Numbered from the stretch's first letter, positions 15,948-25,036 are shown. The stretch: DNA of 39,072 nt from PWPR01 sp046542315 (GCA_046542315.1 JBKHBO010000008.1:1-39072), one strand, 5' to 3'. The notes: generated by a model not told the origin, from the letters alone. A program made the numbers and translations.

Positions 15948-16148
15948 GTGAAAAAAGATTTACATCCCGAATATAAGAAATGTACAGTTACCTGTGCTTG
16001 TGGTAACACATTTGAGACTGGTTCTACAGAAGAAGAATTAAGAGTTGAACTATGCTCAGAATGTCATCCATTTTTCACTGGTAAGCAGAAGCTTGTAGAC
16101 TCAGGCGGACGCGTTGACAAGTTTAAAAAGCGCTACGGACTCAAATAA
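15948..16148 (+). CDS. rpmE: 50S ribosomal protein L31, zinc-binding type
   Basis: 66 residues, the standard length, from a GTG at 15948; AGGTGA lies five bases before it. An in-frame GTG three codons earlier would overlap that site. The zinc ligands are present: Cys-Ala-Cys in 'VTCACGNTFETGS' and 'CSECHPFFTGKQK', so this is the C+ form. 'SGGRVDKFKKRYGLK' closes the protein as usual. Under zinc starvation some Firmicutes swap this form for a Cys-less paralogue; none is seen here. Followed by its own terminator. Confidence 0.97.
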   Translation: MKKDLHPEYKKCTVTCACGNTFETGSTEEELRVELCSECHPFFTGKQKLVDSGGRVDKFKKRYGLK

Positions 16149-16156
16149 GTATCCTA

Positions 16157-16183
16157 AAGCAGAGCTTTACAGCTCTGCTTTTC
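16157..16183 (+). terminator. Terminator after rpmE
   Basis: A perfect 10-bp stem AAGCAGAGCT / AGCTCTGCTT with loop TTAC, followed by a T-rich tail (TTTTCTAATTTT). Confidence 0.85.
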
Positions 16184-16274
16184 TAATTTTATATACTCTT
16201 GTTTTGTTTTTGCTTTTCTACAAGTGATTGCTCGGGTATAATAAGAAATGGACTTAAGATTGCGAGGTAATGCT

Positions 16275-16856
16275 ATGTTAATGAATAAAAATGATGGATG
16301 GATAGAGGTTATTTGTGGAAGTATGTTTTCTGGCAAAAGTGAAGAGCTTATAAGAAGAATAAAGAGAGCACGCTATGCCAAGCAAAAAGTGCAAGTTTTT
16401 AAACCTTTAATGGATAAACGCTATAGTAATAATGACGTAGTTTCGCATGATGGCTCTTCAGAAAAGGCTATAAACATCGAACATCCAGAAGACATTTTAA
16501 ATTACATAGAAGATGATACTGAAGTAATTGCAATTGATGAGGTACAGTTTTTTGATAACAATTTAGTTGAGGTGTGTCAAAAATTAGCTGATCAAGGATA
16601 TAGAGTGATTACAGCGGGATTAGATACTGACTTTAGAGCAAAACCTTTTGGGGCAACTCCTCATTTAATGGCGGTTGCAGAGTATGTAGATAAAATACAC
16701 GCAATATGTATGAAATGTGGAAGTCCTGCAAGCAGAACACAAAGATTGATTGATGGCAAACCTGCACCAATAGATGGGCCTTTAGTTTTATTAGGGGCTA
16801 GAGAATCATATGAGGCAAGATGTAGGCATTGCCATGAGTTACCTAAAGGAGAATAA
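16275..16856 (+). CDS. tdk: Thymidine kinase
   Basis: 193 residues from the ATG at 16275, six bases after GAGGT. The ATG nine codons upstream (16248) has no ribosome site; an ATG two codons later is possible. Tdk phosphorylates thymidine with ATP in the salvage pathway. Seen: P-loop 'GSMFSGKS' (residues 15-22), catalytic 'AIDEVQFFD', the lasso region 'AGLDTDFRAKPFG', and two Cys pairs of the structural zinc site ('CMKCG' and 'CRHCH'). A perfect TATAAT with a poor -35 lies near 16237-16242. yqhQ begins two bases after the stop, and the chain tdk-yqhQ-prfA-prmC appears to be one operon. Confidence 0.96.
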   Translation: MLMNKNDGWIEVICGSMFSGKSEELIRRIKRARYAKQKVQVFKPLMDKRYSNNDVVSHDGSSEKAINIEHPEDILNYIEDDTEVIAIDEVQFFDNNLVEVCQKLADQGYRVITAGLDTDFRAKPFGATPHLMAVAEYVDKIHAICMKCGSPASRTQRLIDGKPAPIDGPLVLLGARESYEARCRHCHELPKGE

Positions 16857-16858
16857 AT

Positions 16859-17764
16859 ATGGAAAGAGAAAGAATCGGGGGGCAAGCTGTAATTGAGGGT
16901 GTAATGATGAGAAGCCCAAATGCATACAGTGTTGCTGTAAGAAAGCCAGATGGTTCTGTCTCAATAAAACAAGAATTTACAACAAAAAATAAAAAAGCAG
17001 ATTGGAAGAAATGGCCTATTGTTAGGGGTGGATTCAACTTAGTTGATAACATGTATTTAGGCATAAAAACTTTGATGTATGCTTCAAATATAGCATACGA
17101 TGAAGATGAAGTTATGGACGATAAAGCATTATACCTATCTGTTTTTTTTGGAATATTAGCATCCGTAGGATTATTTATTGTTTTGCCAACAATATTAACA
17201 GGTTTTATTAGTGATAGAGTTGACGACATATTAGCATTGAATTTAATAGAGGGTTTTGTAAGAATTTCTTTATTTGTCTTGTATGTTTATTTCATAGGAA
17301 AAATGGAAGAAATAAATAGAGTCTTTCAATATCATGGTGCAGAGCATAAAACTATTAATTGTTATGAGAATGATTGTCCTTTAACTGTGGAAGAAGCAAA
17401 AAAATATACTACCATTCATATAAGATGTGGTACAGCATTTATGCTTTTAGTCATGTTATTAGCGGTGTTGGTCTTTTCCTTCTTTGGTTGGCAGTCCGTT
17501 ATAGAAAGAGTTATTACGAGAATAATCTTATTACCATTAATTGCTGGAATAAGCTATGAACTAATAATGTTAGCGGGAAAGAATAAAGAGAGCAAATTTT
17601 GGAGAATGGTTTTAGTGCCTGGTCTATGGATGCAGAAACTAACAACAAAAGAGCCTTCAGACGATCAATTAGAAATTGCAATAATAGCTTTGAAATCAGT
17701 TTTAGAAAAACAGAATGAAATAGATGAAACTTTTGAGCAGGGAGTGAAAGCAAGTGCTAGATAA
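16859..17764 (+). CDS. YqhQ / DUF1385 integral membrane protein
   Basis: 301 residues. The N-terminus 'GGQAVIEGVMMRSPNAYSVA' and the central 'YHGAEHKTINCYEN' are the hallmarks of DUF1385. Four membrane segments are visible near residues 96-120, 133-149, 191-212 and 216-236. The biochemical role is unknown. It sits between tdk and prfA; AAAGGAG of its ribosome site lies in the last codons of tdk, and prfA overlaps its 3' end by 11 bases, so translation is probably coupled. This order is common in clostridia. Confidence 0.92.
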   Translation: MERERIGGQAVIEGVMMRSPNAYSVAVRKPDGSVSIKQEFTTKNKKADWKKWPIVRGGFNLVDNMYLGIKTLMYASNIAYDEDEVMDDKALYLSVFFGILASVGLFIVLPTILTGFISDRVDDILALNLIEGFVRISLFVLYVYFIGKMEEINRVFQYHGAEHKTINCYENDCPLTVEEAKKYTTIHIRCGTAFMLLVMLLAVLVFSFFGWQSVIERVITRIILLPLIAGISYELIMLAGKNKESKFWRMVLVPGLWMQKLTTKEPSDDQLEIAIIALKSVLEKQNEIDETFEQGVKASAR

Positions 17765-18824
17765 ATTAAAAGCCATCAAAGAGAGATACGAAGAGCTTAA
17801 TCGCTTATTATCAGATCCAAAAATAATTCATAATCAGGAAAAGTTTAAGGACTATTCAGTTGAACATGCAGGATTGATTGAAACTGTTAGGCTTACCAAC
17901 AAATATGAGGAAATTTTAAAAGAACTAGAAGATACAAGAGAAATGTTGGACAGCGAATCTAGTGGTGAGTTTTATGAGATGCTTTATGACGAAATTAAAA
18001 GTCTAGAAGATAAAAAAGAGGATTTAGAGGAAAAAATTAAGAAAGAACTTATTCCTAAAGATCCAAATGATAATAAAAATGTTGTTGTAGAAATTAGAGC
18101 AGGTGCTGGAGGAGAAGAAGCAGCTCTTTTTGCAGCTGAGCTTTACAGGATGTATACAAGGTATTCAGAGAGACAAGGCTGGAAAACTGAGATTATGGAT
18201 TTAAGAGAGACCGGCATTGGTGGAGTAAAGCAAGTTACATTTGTGATTGAAGGAAAAGGTGCATACAGTAAGCTTAAATATGAAAGCGGTGTGCATAGGG
18301 TTCAACGAGTTCCTACAACAGAAACAAGTGGCAGAATTCATACTTCAACAGCTACAGTGGCTGTTTTGCCAGAAGCTGAAGAGGTAGATATTGATATAGA
18401 TCCTAATGATATTAGAGTTGATATTTTTTGCTCAAGTGGCCCTGGTGGGCAGAGTGTTAACACAACGTATTCTGCTGTTAGACTCACTCATTTACCAACA
18501 GACACAGTTGTTTCTATTCAAGATGAAAAATCTCAAATAAAGAATAGAGAAAAAGCCATGAGAGTCTTAAGAAGTAGATTGCTAGAGGTAGAAAGAGAAA
18601 AGCAAGATGCGGAGATGGCTAGTGAGAGACGAAGCCAAGTTGGTACAGGAGATCGTAGTGAGAGGATTAGAACATATAACTACCCTCAATCAAGAGTAAC
18701 TGACCATAGAATAAATCTCACAGTTCATCAACTAGACAAGGTTTTAGATGGTGAGATAGACCAATTTGTTGAAGCTTTGCGAACAGAGGATCAAGCTGCA
18801 AAATTAGCAAATATAGGTGGTTAA
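17754..18824 (+). CDS. prfA: Peptide chain release factor 1
   Basis: 356 residues from a GTG at 17754 (GGGAGTG upstream), overlapping the end of yqhQ. RF1 reads UAA and UAG and triggers peptide release. Seen: an N-terminal helical domain, 'IRAGAGGEEAALFAAELYRM' (residues 115-134), the tripeptide anticodon PxT at 187-189 ('RVPTTETSGR'), and the catalytic GGQ at 231-233 ('SSGPGGQSVNTT'). The Gln is the expected methylation site for PrmC, encoded by the next gene with a one-base gap. Confidence 0.98.
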   Translation: MLDKLKAIKERYEELNRLLSDPKIIHNQEKFKDYSVEHAGLIETVRLTNKYEEILKELEDTREMLDSESSGEFYEMLYDEIKSLEDKKEDLEEKIKKELIPKDPNDNKNVVVEIRAGAGGEEAALFAAELYRMYTRYSERQGWKTEIMDLRETGIGGVKQVTFVIEGKGAYSKLKYESGVHRVQRVPTTETSGRIHTSTATVAVLPEAEEVDIDIDPNDIRVDIFCSSGPGGQSVNTTYSAVRLTHLPTDTVVSIQDEKSQIKNREKAMRVLRSRLLEVEREKQDAEMASERRSQVGTGDRSERIRTYNYPQSRVTDHRINLTVHQLDKVLDGEIDQFVEALRTEDQAAKLANIGG

Positions 18825-18825
18825 T

Positions 18826-19656
18826 ATGACAGTTAGGGAACTGTGGAATGAGCTTAGTGCAATTTTAGAAGATGAGTCAAAAGGACGGGTTACTGCCCGT
18901 CTTTTGTTAATGAATGGATTAAATAAGAAATATCATCAATTAATAGGGGAATTAGAAGAGAAGGTAAATGAAGACATAGTTCAGAGTTTATTAAAGCAAG
19001 CAAAACAAATAGTTGATGGTTTGCCTATTCAATATTTGCTGGGAAATCAAGAATTCTATGGCTTGAATTTTTATGTGAACGAATATGTTTTAATTCCAAG
19101 ACCTGAGACAGAGTTATTAGTAGAGTTATTAGTAAGAAATCTTAAGAATAAAGATGTAAATATTTTAGACATCGGTACAGGGAGTGGCGCTATCGCCATA
19201 GCTTTGGCAAAAAATTTAGAAAGAAGTAAAATAATAGCAATAGATATATCAAAAGAGGCTTTAGAAGTTGCAAAACGCAATGCTAAAGAGAATAAAGTAG
19301 ATAGGGGAATAGAATTTATTAGAAGTGATTTATTTTCAAATTTAGGTAAAACTAAATTTAACTGCATTGTAAGCAATCCTCCATATATATCAAAAGAAGA
19401 AATGAAGATTTTACCAAAAAACGTCGCAAATGAACCTAAAGAGGCGTTATATGGTGGAGAAGATGGCTTGTTCTTTTATAAAGAGATAGTAAATAAGGGG
19501 TATAACTTTTTACAGGATAAGGGTATTTTAGCATTTGAAATAGGGAGTAATCAAGGAAAACAAGTTGAAGAAATTATGGCTCAAAAGGGATTTAGAAACA
19601 TTGATGTAATTAAAGACTACAATAATTTAGATAGAATAATTATGGGATACAAATAA
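18826..19656 (+). CDS. prmC: Peptide chain release factor N5-glutamine methyltransferase
   Basis: 276 residues from the ATG at 18826, with AGGTGG at good spacing; an in-frame GTG three codons earlier overlaps prfA and that site. PrmC methylates the GGQ glutamine of release factors using SAM. Seen: N-terminal helical domain, 'PIQYLLGNQEFYGLNFYV', 'LIPRPETELLVE', the SAM motif 'LDIGTGSGAIAIALA' at 114-128, and the catalytic 'NPPY' at 184-187. Its place right after prfA supports the call. No terminator is visible after it. Confidence 0.97.
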   Translation: MTVRELWNELSAILEDESKGRVTARLLLMNGLNKKYHQLIGELEEKVNEDIVQSLLKQAKQIVDGLPIQYLLGNQEFYGLNFYVNEYVLIPRPETELLVELLVRNLKNKDVNILDIGTGSGAIAIALAKNLERSKIIAIDISKEALEVAKRNAKENKVDRGIEFIRSDLFSNLGKTKFNCIVSNPPYISKEEMKILPKNVANEPKEALYGGEDGLFFYKEIVNKGYNFLQDKGILAFEIGSNQGKQVEEIMAQKGFRNIDVIKDYNNLDRIIMGYK

Positions 19657-19660
19657 TACT

Positions 19661-19688
19661 TTGAAAATTTTAGCATTAGTGATATAAT
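19661..19688 (+). promoter_or_regulatory. Promoter upstream of the 46-codon ORF and lysA
   Basis: TTGAAA (19661-19666), 16-base spacer, then TGATATAAT with a perfect TATAAT at 19683-19688 and extended -10. It lies just after the prmC stop codon and would start transcription about 26 bases before the small ORF and about 205 bases before lysA. Confidence 0.7.
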
Positions 19689-19721
19689 GCATAAAATTAA
19701 TAAGTAAGTGTAGTGATAGCA

Positions 19722-19862
19722 ATGCTCAGTAGATATGGTAATTTTTATAATGTTAAGTTTAGTTTAGAAGTTCATAAAGCAAACTCCATAAATATTAAAA
19801 ATATCATGATGAGCTATCTTAAAAAAGAGCATTCACAGCTTAAGTTTTTTGATATTAAATAG
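19722..19862 (+). CDS. Possible 46-residue small protein upstream of lysA
   Basis: An open frame beginning ATG-CTC-AGT encodes 46 residues starting 'MLSRYGNFYNVKFSLEVHKA' and ending 'LKFFDIK'. It is basic, not hydrophobic, with no recognised family. It fills the leader between a good promoter and lysA. The ribosome site is poor (GTAGTGAT about five bases before the ATG), so translation is uncertain. It is not rich in lysine-codon clusters as an attenuator peptide for lysine would be (KK once), nor does the region resemble a lysine riboswitch. Could be a real small gene or a chance frame. Confidence 0.35.
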   Translation: MLSRYGNFYNVKFSLEVHKANSINIKNIMMSYLKKEHSQLKFFDIK

Positions 19863-19900
19863 AAACATTAAAAAGTATAGAAGAATTTGTGGAGGAAAAA

Positions 19901-21208
19901 ATGTTATTTACAAAGACTAGTAATATTAATAATAATGAGTTATATATAGGAGAAATTTCAGTAAAGAAGTTGGCAAAAGAGTTTAAGACTCCTTTGTATA
20001 TTTATGATCAGAATGATATTGAGGATAGAGTTGAGAGGTATAAAAAAGCTTTCAGCTCTAATAGATTAAAAACCAAAATAGCATATGCTTCAAAAGCACT
20101 TTTAACTGACTATGTAGCAAAACTTATGAAAAAATTGGGCTTATCTATTGATGCTATATCTATTGGTGATATGTATGCTTTAATTAAAGCAGGGTTTGAT
20201 ATGAAGAATGTTTATCTTCATGGAAATTCTAAATCCTTTCTTGAACTTCAGTATGCAATAGAGAATGATATTGGGATAATAGTAATAGATAATTTGCAAG
20301 AGGTTAGCAAGATTAAAGCATTAGCAGATAGATTCGACAAAACTGTAAATGTTATGTTTAGAATCAATCCAGATATTTATGCTGATACGCATAAGCATTT
20401 AATTACAGCAGAAAAGAACTCCAAGTTTGGCATTGATAAAGATAATAAAGAGCTGCTTACAGTTATCAAAGAAATAAGTAATGACAATAGACTAATGTTT
20501 AGAGGACTTCATTGTCATATTGGTTCACAAGTTAATAATTCTGAAACATTTTTGTCAGAGGTTAAATCAATGATTACATTAGCTAAAAAAATAGAGGATG
20601 AGCTGAGGATCACTGTAGAGGAGCTTAACTTTGGTGGTGGGTATGCAATTAAAGAAAAAGGTAGTCAAGAAGAACCTAGCAACAGTGAGTTATTAGAAAT
20701 TATTGTTAAAACTGTTGAAAAACACGTAGAAGAACTAAACTTGAATTTAGAGCAAATAACAATAGAACCAGGAAGATCGTTAATTGGTCCTTCTGCTATT
20801 ACAGTATATAAAGTAGAAGCAACCAAGAAAACCGCGGGTGATTTGAACTATATAATGGTAGATGGTGGTATGGCTGACAATATCAGACCTAGTTTGTATG
20901 ATGCTTATTATGAAGCAGTTGTTGTTAATAATGTGATCCCGCTTGATTGTCAAAAGTCTGCTATAGCTGGGAAGTGTTGTGAGTCAGGAGATATCCTAAT
21001 AAAAGAATGCTTAATGCCTAAAGTCACAGATGATGATTACATAGCGATATTTTCAACTGGTGCATATAATTATTCTATGGCAAGTAATTACAATGGGTTA
21101 GGAAAACCAGCAATTGTATTTGTTAAAAACAATGAGTATAGACTAACAACAAAGAGACAAGAAGTAGAACAAATACATCAAAATGATTTACAAAATAAAA
21201 TTATGTGA
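19901..21208 (+). CDS. lysA: Diaminopimelate decarboxylase
   Basis: 435 residues from the ATG at 19901, five bases after GGAGG; an in-frame GTG four codons earlier overlaps that site. LysA makes L-lysine from meso-DAP. Fold-type III PLP features: the PLP lysine K65 in 'IAYASKALLTD', 'LHCHIGSQVNN', the Gly-rich 'ELNFGGGYAI', 'IEPGRSLIGPSA', 'YIMVDGGMADNIRPSLYDA' and the active-site Cys segment 'GKCCESGDIL'. First of a lysA-dapA-dapB operon, followed after nine bases by dapA. Confidence 0.97.
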   Translation: MLFTKTSNINNNELYIGEISVKKLAKEFKTPLYIYDQNDIEDRVERYKKAFSSNRLKTKIAYASKALLTDYVAKLMKKLGLSIDAISIGDMYALIKAGFDMKNVYLHGNSKSFLELQYAIENDIGIIVIDNLQEVSKIKALADRFDKTVNVMFRINPDIYADTHKHLITAEKNSKFGIDKDNKELLTVIKEISNDNRLMFRGLHCHIGSQVNNSETFLSEVKSMITLAKKIEDELRITVEELNFGGGYAIKEKGSQEEPSNSELLEIIVKTVEKHVEELNLNLEQITIEPGRSLIGPSAITVYKVEATKKTAGDLNYIMVDGGMADNIRPSLYDAYYEAVVVNNVIPLDCQKSAIAGKCCESGDILIKECLMPKVTDDDYIAIFSTGAYNYSMASNYNGLGKPAIVFVKNNEYRLTTKRQEVEQIHQNDLQNKIM

Positions 21209-21217
21209 GGTGCTAAA

Positions 21218-22096
21218 ATGTTATTTAAAGGTTCAGGAGTTGCGATTGTAACGCCTTTTAATCAAAATGGAAGTATAGATTATCCTAGCTATGAGAAGTT
21301 ATTAGAGTGGCATGTAAAAGAGGGAACAGATGCAATTATTGTTTGTGGAACAACGGGTGAAGCAGCTACTATGGAAGTATCTGAAAAGAAAGAACTAGTC
21401 AAATTTACTATAGAAAAGATTAATAGCAGAATACCAGTAATCGTTGGTGTTGGAGGTAATTATACAGATAAAGTAATTAAGATGAGCCAATATAGCGAAA
21501 GCGTAGGAGCTGATGGCTTATTAGTTGTCACTCCTTATTACAATCGAGCCACTCAAGAAGGCTTGATTGCACATTTTACTGCAATTGCAAACAGCACAAA
21601 ATTGCCAATCATGATGTATAACGTCCCAGGAAGGACAGGCTGTAATATGCTTCCTGCAACTGTCATGGAACTATCTAAAGTTGAAAATATTGTAGCAGTT
21701 AAAGAAGCGAGTGGCGATATCTCACAAATTGCAGAAGTAGTAAGGTTAACTCCATCTGATTTTTCAATTTATTCTGGAAACGATGATCAAATATTACCAG
21801 TTTTATCACTTGGTGGTGTTGGCGTGGTTTCGGTATTGGCGAATGTTTTACCATCAGAAACTTCAAACTTGGTACATACATACTTAAAAGGTAATTTAGA
21901 AGAAGCAACAAAAATGCAGCTTAAATATAATGCTTTAGTTAAAGCTTTATTTATAGAAAACAATCCTATGCCAGTAAAAAAAGCTTTAGAAGTAATGGGT
22001 AAAATTAAGGGCTACATGAGACTTCCATTAGTAGAAGTAAAGGAATCAAGCACAGTCGTTATAAATGAAGAGCTTAAAAAACTAGACTTAATTTAG
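21218..22096 (+). CDS. dapA: 4-hydroxy-tetrahydrodipicolinate synthase
   Basis: 292 residues, the usual length. Condenses pyruvate with aspartate semialdehyde in the DAP/lysine pathway. Seen: 'GTTGEAATM' (44-52) with the catalytic Thr pair, 'VTPYYNRATQEGLIAHF', the catalytic Tyr in 'IMMYNVPGRTG' (about 134), the Schiff-base lysine K162 in 'VAVKEASGDISQ' and 'YSGNDDQILPVL'. GAGGTG precedes the ATG. Middle gene of the operon. Confidence 0.98.
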   Translation: MLFKGSGVAIVTPFNQNGSIDYPSYEKLLEWHVKEGTDAIIVCGTTGEAATMEVSEKKELVKFTIEKINSRIPVIVGVGGNYTDKVIKMSQYSESVGADGLLVVTPYYNRATQEGLIAHFTAIANSTKLPIMMYNVPGRTGCNMLPATVMELSKVENIVAVKEASGDISQIAEVVRLTPSDFSIYSGNDDQILPVLSLGGVGVVSVLANVLPSETSNLVHTYLKGNLEEATKMQLKYNALVKALFIENNPMPVKKALEVMGKIKGYMRLPLVEVKESSTVVINEELKKLDLI

Positions 22097-22105
22097 GTAT
22101 TAATT

Positions 22106-22834
22106 ATGGATATAATTATATATGGTGCTGGAGGAGTAATGGGGCAAAAGCTAATAAGTAAACTGAGTAGCCTTGATACATACATAATAAAGGCATCAGT
22201 TGATCCTAGAGATGACAAATATCTTAGTTCCTTAAATAACTTTGAAGAAAAAGCAGATTTGATTATAGATTTCTCACATCCAGCAAATTTAGAGGATATT
22301 TTGGAATATGCTATAGAAAAAGAAGTGCCGACATTATTGTGCACAACAGGATATACAGATAATCAAATGGATTATATTAGAAAAGCAGGTGATACAATCC
22401 CTGTTTTGCAAGCAGGAAACACAAGTACTGGCATTGCAATACTAAAAATACTTCTAAAGACAGCTTTATCTCAACTTCCTGGCTGGGATGTTGAGTTAAT
22501 TGAAGAACATCATAATCGAAAGGTCGACAGTCCAAGTGGAACAGCAAAAGAATTAGTTAATGTAATCCAGACAGATAGAGAAAACACTAAAGTCGTTTAT
22601 GGAAGAAATCCTAATAGTGGAAAAAGAAGTAAAGAAGATATTGGGATGCATTCTATACGAGGCGGGACTGTAGTAGGTAATCACAAAATTAAAATCTTAG
22701 GAGAAGAGGAAGTTATTGAAATTAACCATAAAGCTATTTCAAGAGACCTCTTCATTAGTGGAGCATTAAGACTAGCAGAATTTCTACATCAACGAAAGCC
22801 TAGTTTTTATACAGTTGAGGATGCCTATAAATAA
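22106..22834 (+). CDS. dapB: 4-hydroxy-tetrahydrodipicolinate reductase
   Basis: 242 residues, in the range for this family. Reduces the DapA product with NAD(P)H. Seen: nucleotide loop 'IYGAGGVMGQKL' (5-16), 'LIIDFSHPANL', 'TGYTDNQ', the catalytic 'EEHHNRKVDSPSGTAKEL', and 'SIRGGTVVGNHKI' near the C-terminus. It starts nine bases after dapA with only a weak ribosome site (TAGG), consistent with coupling to dapA. A strong terminator closes the operon. Confidence 0.97.
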   Translation: MDIIIYGAGGVMGQKLISKLSSLDTYIIKASVDPRDDKYLSSLNNFEEKADLIIDFSHPANLEDILEYAIEKEVPTLLCTTGYTDNQMDYIRKAGDTIPVLQAGNTSTGIAILKILLKTALSQLPGWDVELIEEHHNRKVDSPSGTAKELVNVIQTDRENTKVVYGRNPNSGKRSKEDIGMHSIRGGTVVGNHKIKILGEEEVIEINHKAISRDLFISGALRLAEFLHQRKPSFYTVEDAYK

Positions 22835-22850
22835 TAATTGATTAAGCAAC

Positions 22851-22904
22851 AAAAAGCTCTCCTTGTAAGATATTAACTACAATTTACAAGGAAGAGCTTT
22901 TTTT
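22851..22904. terminator. Bidirectional terminator after dapB
   Basis: AAAAAGCTCT-CCTTGTAA pairs with TTACAAGG-A-AGAGCTTTTT (one bulged A) around a 15-base loop and is followed by T residues. On the minus strand it also ends in a T-run just after the stop codon of the PLP-enzyme pseudogene. Confidence 0.85.
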
Positions 22905-24059
22905 ATATCTTTTCTAAAGCTTGTTCTAAATCATTTATTAAATCTTGTGCTGACTCTAAACCAATAGAGACTCTAACCAGCCCACTTGGTATAGATTGAT
23001 CTTTTCCATCTCTAGCAAGGTTTATTGCCAAACTCTCAAATCCTCCCCAGCTAACTCCAATATTGAAGTACTTTAAATCATCTACAAATTTATGTGTTCC
23101 TTTTAAATCCGAATCAACAATAAAGCTAAATAGGCCACTAAACCCAATCATTTGTCTTTTAGCTAGTTCATGCTCAGGGTGACTCTTGAGCCGGGATAGT
23201 TCACTTTCAGGATTTTTGGATGACTTTCTAAGTATTTTGCAATAATGAGAGTGCTCTCACTATGTTGTCTCATTCTAACTGGTAAAGTTCGTATGCCTCT
23301 AAGAATCAACCATGCTTCTAGTGGAGAAATTTTAGCCCCAAATAAAGCATGTTCATTTTTTAACATGCTTTTGATTATTTTTTTACTAGAGATAGCTACA
23401 CCAGCAACAATATTACTATGACCAGAGATATATTTACTAATAGAATGAACAGAAATATCAACACCTAAATAAAGGGGCTTTTAATATATGGGAGTTGCCC
23501 AACTATTATCAATAACAGTCTTTATACCTCTTCCTTTTGCAAAGGTAGTTACCTTTTTTATGTCTATAACCTCAAAAACTAAAGATGTAGGACTTTCTAA
23601 GTAAATTAGCTTAGTATTGTCTTTTGTAGCATTTATAATATCATTTGCATTTGCTTTAACAAAAGTAGTTTCAATGTCAAATTTTTCAAAAAGATACTCA
23701 GTTAAAAGTTTGATAGTAGGTCCATAAACTGTTTCTACTGCTACAATATGATTCTTGGATTTTACACAAGACAATATTGCAGAAGAGATAGCACCCATAC
23801 CTGAAGAGAATAGCTTTGCACATTCTCCGTTTCCCATATAAGCAATTTTTTCCTCAACAATTTTTGCAGTAGGATTATTACCTCTAGTATAAATGAAGCT
23901 ATCATCTTCATTGTTGAAGGCACCAGATAGATCGTTCATTGATTGGAAAGTAAAAAGCGAAGTTTGATAAATTGGCGGAACTACTGCGCCAAAAGAATCT
24001 CTCCTATCCTCTCCATAATGGGATAACATTGTTTCAAATGACATATTTTCTCTATTCAT
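22903..24059 (-). pseudogene. Cys/Met-metabolism PLP enzyme (methionine gamma-lyase / cystathionine gamma-synthase family), decayed
   Basis: Read as one gene the span gives about 385 residues, full length for this family. The first part (start 24059, AAGGAG upstream) has 'YTRGNNPTAKIVEEKIAYM' and 'ETVYGPTIKLL'. It ends at an in-frame TAA (23481-23483) after 'DNSWATPIY', where relatives have Gln (CAA) before 'KPL'; a single C-to-T change explains it. The frame stays open beyond the stop through the PLP-lysine region 'HSISKYISGHSNIVAG'. A second lesion, loss of one base near 23186-23192 after 'VNYPGS', shifts the frame; the rest resumes as 'SHPEHELAKRQMIGF' through 'LVRVSIGLES' to the end. Two independent lesions make a true pseudogene likely. 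It would have made an H2S- or methanethiol-releasing or transsulfuration enzyme. Confidence 0.9.
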
Positions 24060-24235
24060 AATTTAACTCCTTTGATTTTATAAAAGATATTTCAACAATA
24101 AAGTTAAAACCCTTTTACAAAAAAGATAAAAAAATGCAATTTTTAATGATTTTATAATAAAATTTAAGATAAATTGATGCATTAATGATAAAAAGTGATA
24201 AAATGAATTTTAGAGACTAACGGAGGGGTTTTTTT

Positions 24236-25009
24236 ATGTTAAACAATAGGGTAGCAATTGTAACTGGAGCATCACATGGTATTGGAAGAAGTATTGTATT
24301 TGATTTAGTTGAAAATGGAGCAATAGTTTTTGCTTGTGATATATTAGAAGAAGTGTTAGATGAGACAGTAGAACAAGCAAATAAAATTAGAAGTGGAAGT
24401 TGCTTTAAAAGAATTGTTGATGTCAGCAACTCAAAAATGGTAAATGATCTTATTAAAGAAATTGAGAGCACTCATAAAAGACTAGACATTATTGTAAATA
24501 ATGCTGGGGGTGTTGCTGGGCAAGTAGCTCAAGCTATTGAAAAAGTAAGTGATGAAGAATGGAAAAAAATATTCGAAATAAATCTTGATGGAGCATTTAA
24601 TTTCACACGTGCAGCTGCATCGATTATGAAAAAGCAAGAGAAAGGATCTATTATAAATATTTCCTCTGGAGCAGGCAGATCATATAGCTTAACTGGTATA
24701 CAGGCTTATGCAAGTGCAAAAGCTGGATTGATTGGATTTACTCGCCAAACTGCTAGAGAGCTTGGTGAATTTAATATACGAGTTAATTGTATTGCACCAG
24801 GTTTTATAAGATCTAATCCTGCTTCTGAGAAACAATGGCTGGCAATGGGTGAAAAAGGACAAGAGAAGGTTTTGGAATCAATAGCATTAAGAAAGTTAGG
24901 AGACCCAGAAGACATAGCTTACATGACTACATTCTTTGCTTCAGATAATGCAAAATGGATTACTGGACAAACTATTAGTGTTGATGGAGGGCATTGGATG
25001 CTTGGTTAA
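24236..25009 (+). CDS. SDR-family oxidoreductase (3-oxoacyl-ACP reductase-like)
   Basis: 257 residues, classical short-chain dehydrogenase. Seen: cofactor loop 'TGASHGIGRS' (10-19), 'NNAGG' (88-92), the catalytic Ser in 'INISSGAG' (about 143), Tyr158 and Lys162 in 'YASAKAG', and 'CIAPGFIRSNPA' and 'ITGQTISVDGGHWM' at the C-terminus. An acidic residue at the end of the second strand ('FACDI') favours NAD(H). Substrate not predictable. GGAGGGG precedes the ATG. Divergent from the PLP-enzyme pseudogene; apparently a single gene. Confidence 0.93.
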   Translation: MLNNRVAIVTGASHGIGRSIVFDLVENGAIVFACDILEEVLDETVEQANKIRSGSCFKRIVDVSNSKMVNDLIKEIESTHKRLDIIVNNAGGVAGQVAQAIEKVSDEEWKKIFEINLDGAFNFTRAAASIMKKQEKGSIINISSGAGRSYSLTGIQAYASAKAGLIGFTRQTARELGEFNIRVNCIAPGFIRSNPASEKQWLAMGEKGQEKVLESIALRKLGDPEDIAYMTTFFASDNAKWITGQTISVDGGHWMLG

Positions 25010-25036
25010 TAAATCTATTATGGAATCTATCCATCT

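Noticed and set aside
16843..17229. Minus-strand frame of 128 codons opposite yqhQ
   Set aside because: Antisense to a conserved DUF1385 gene, no ribosome site, no family resemblance.
19657..19900. Lysine riboswitch or Lys-specific T-box upstream of lysA
   Set aside because: No T-box sequence (GTGGTACC), no terminator hairpin and no recognisable lysine aptamer in this leader.
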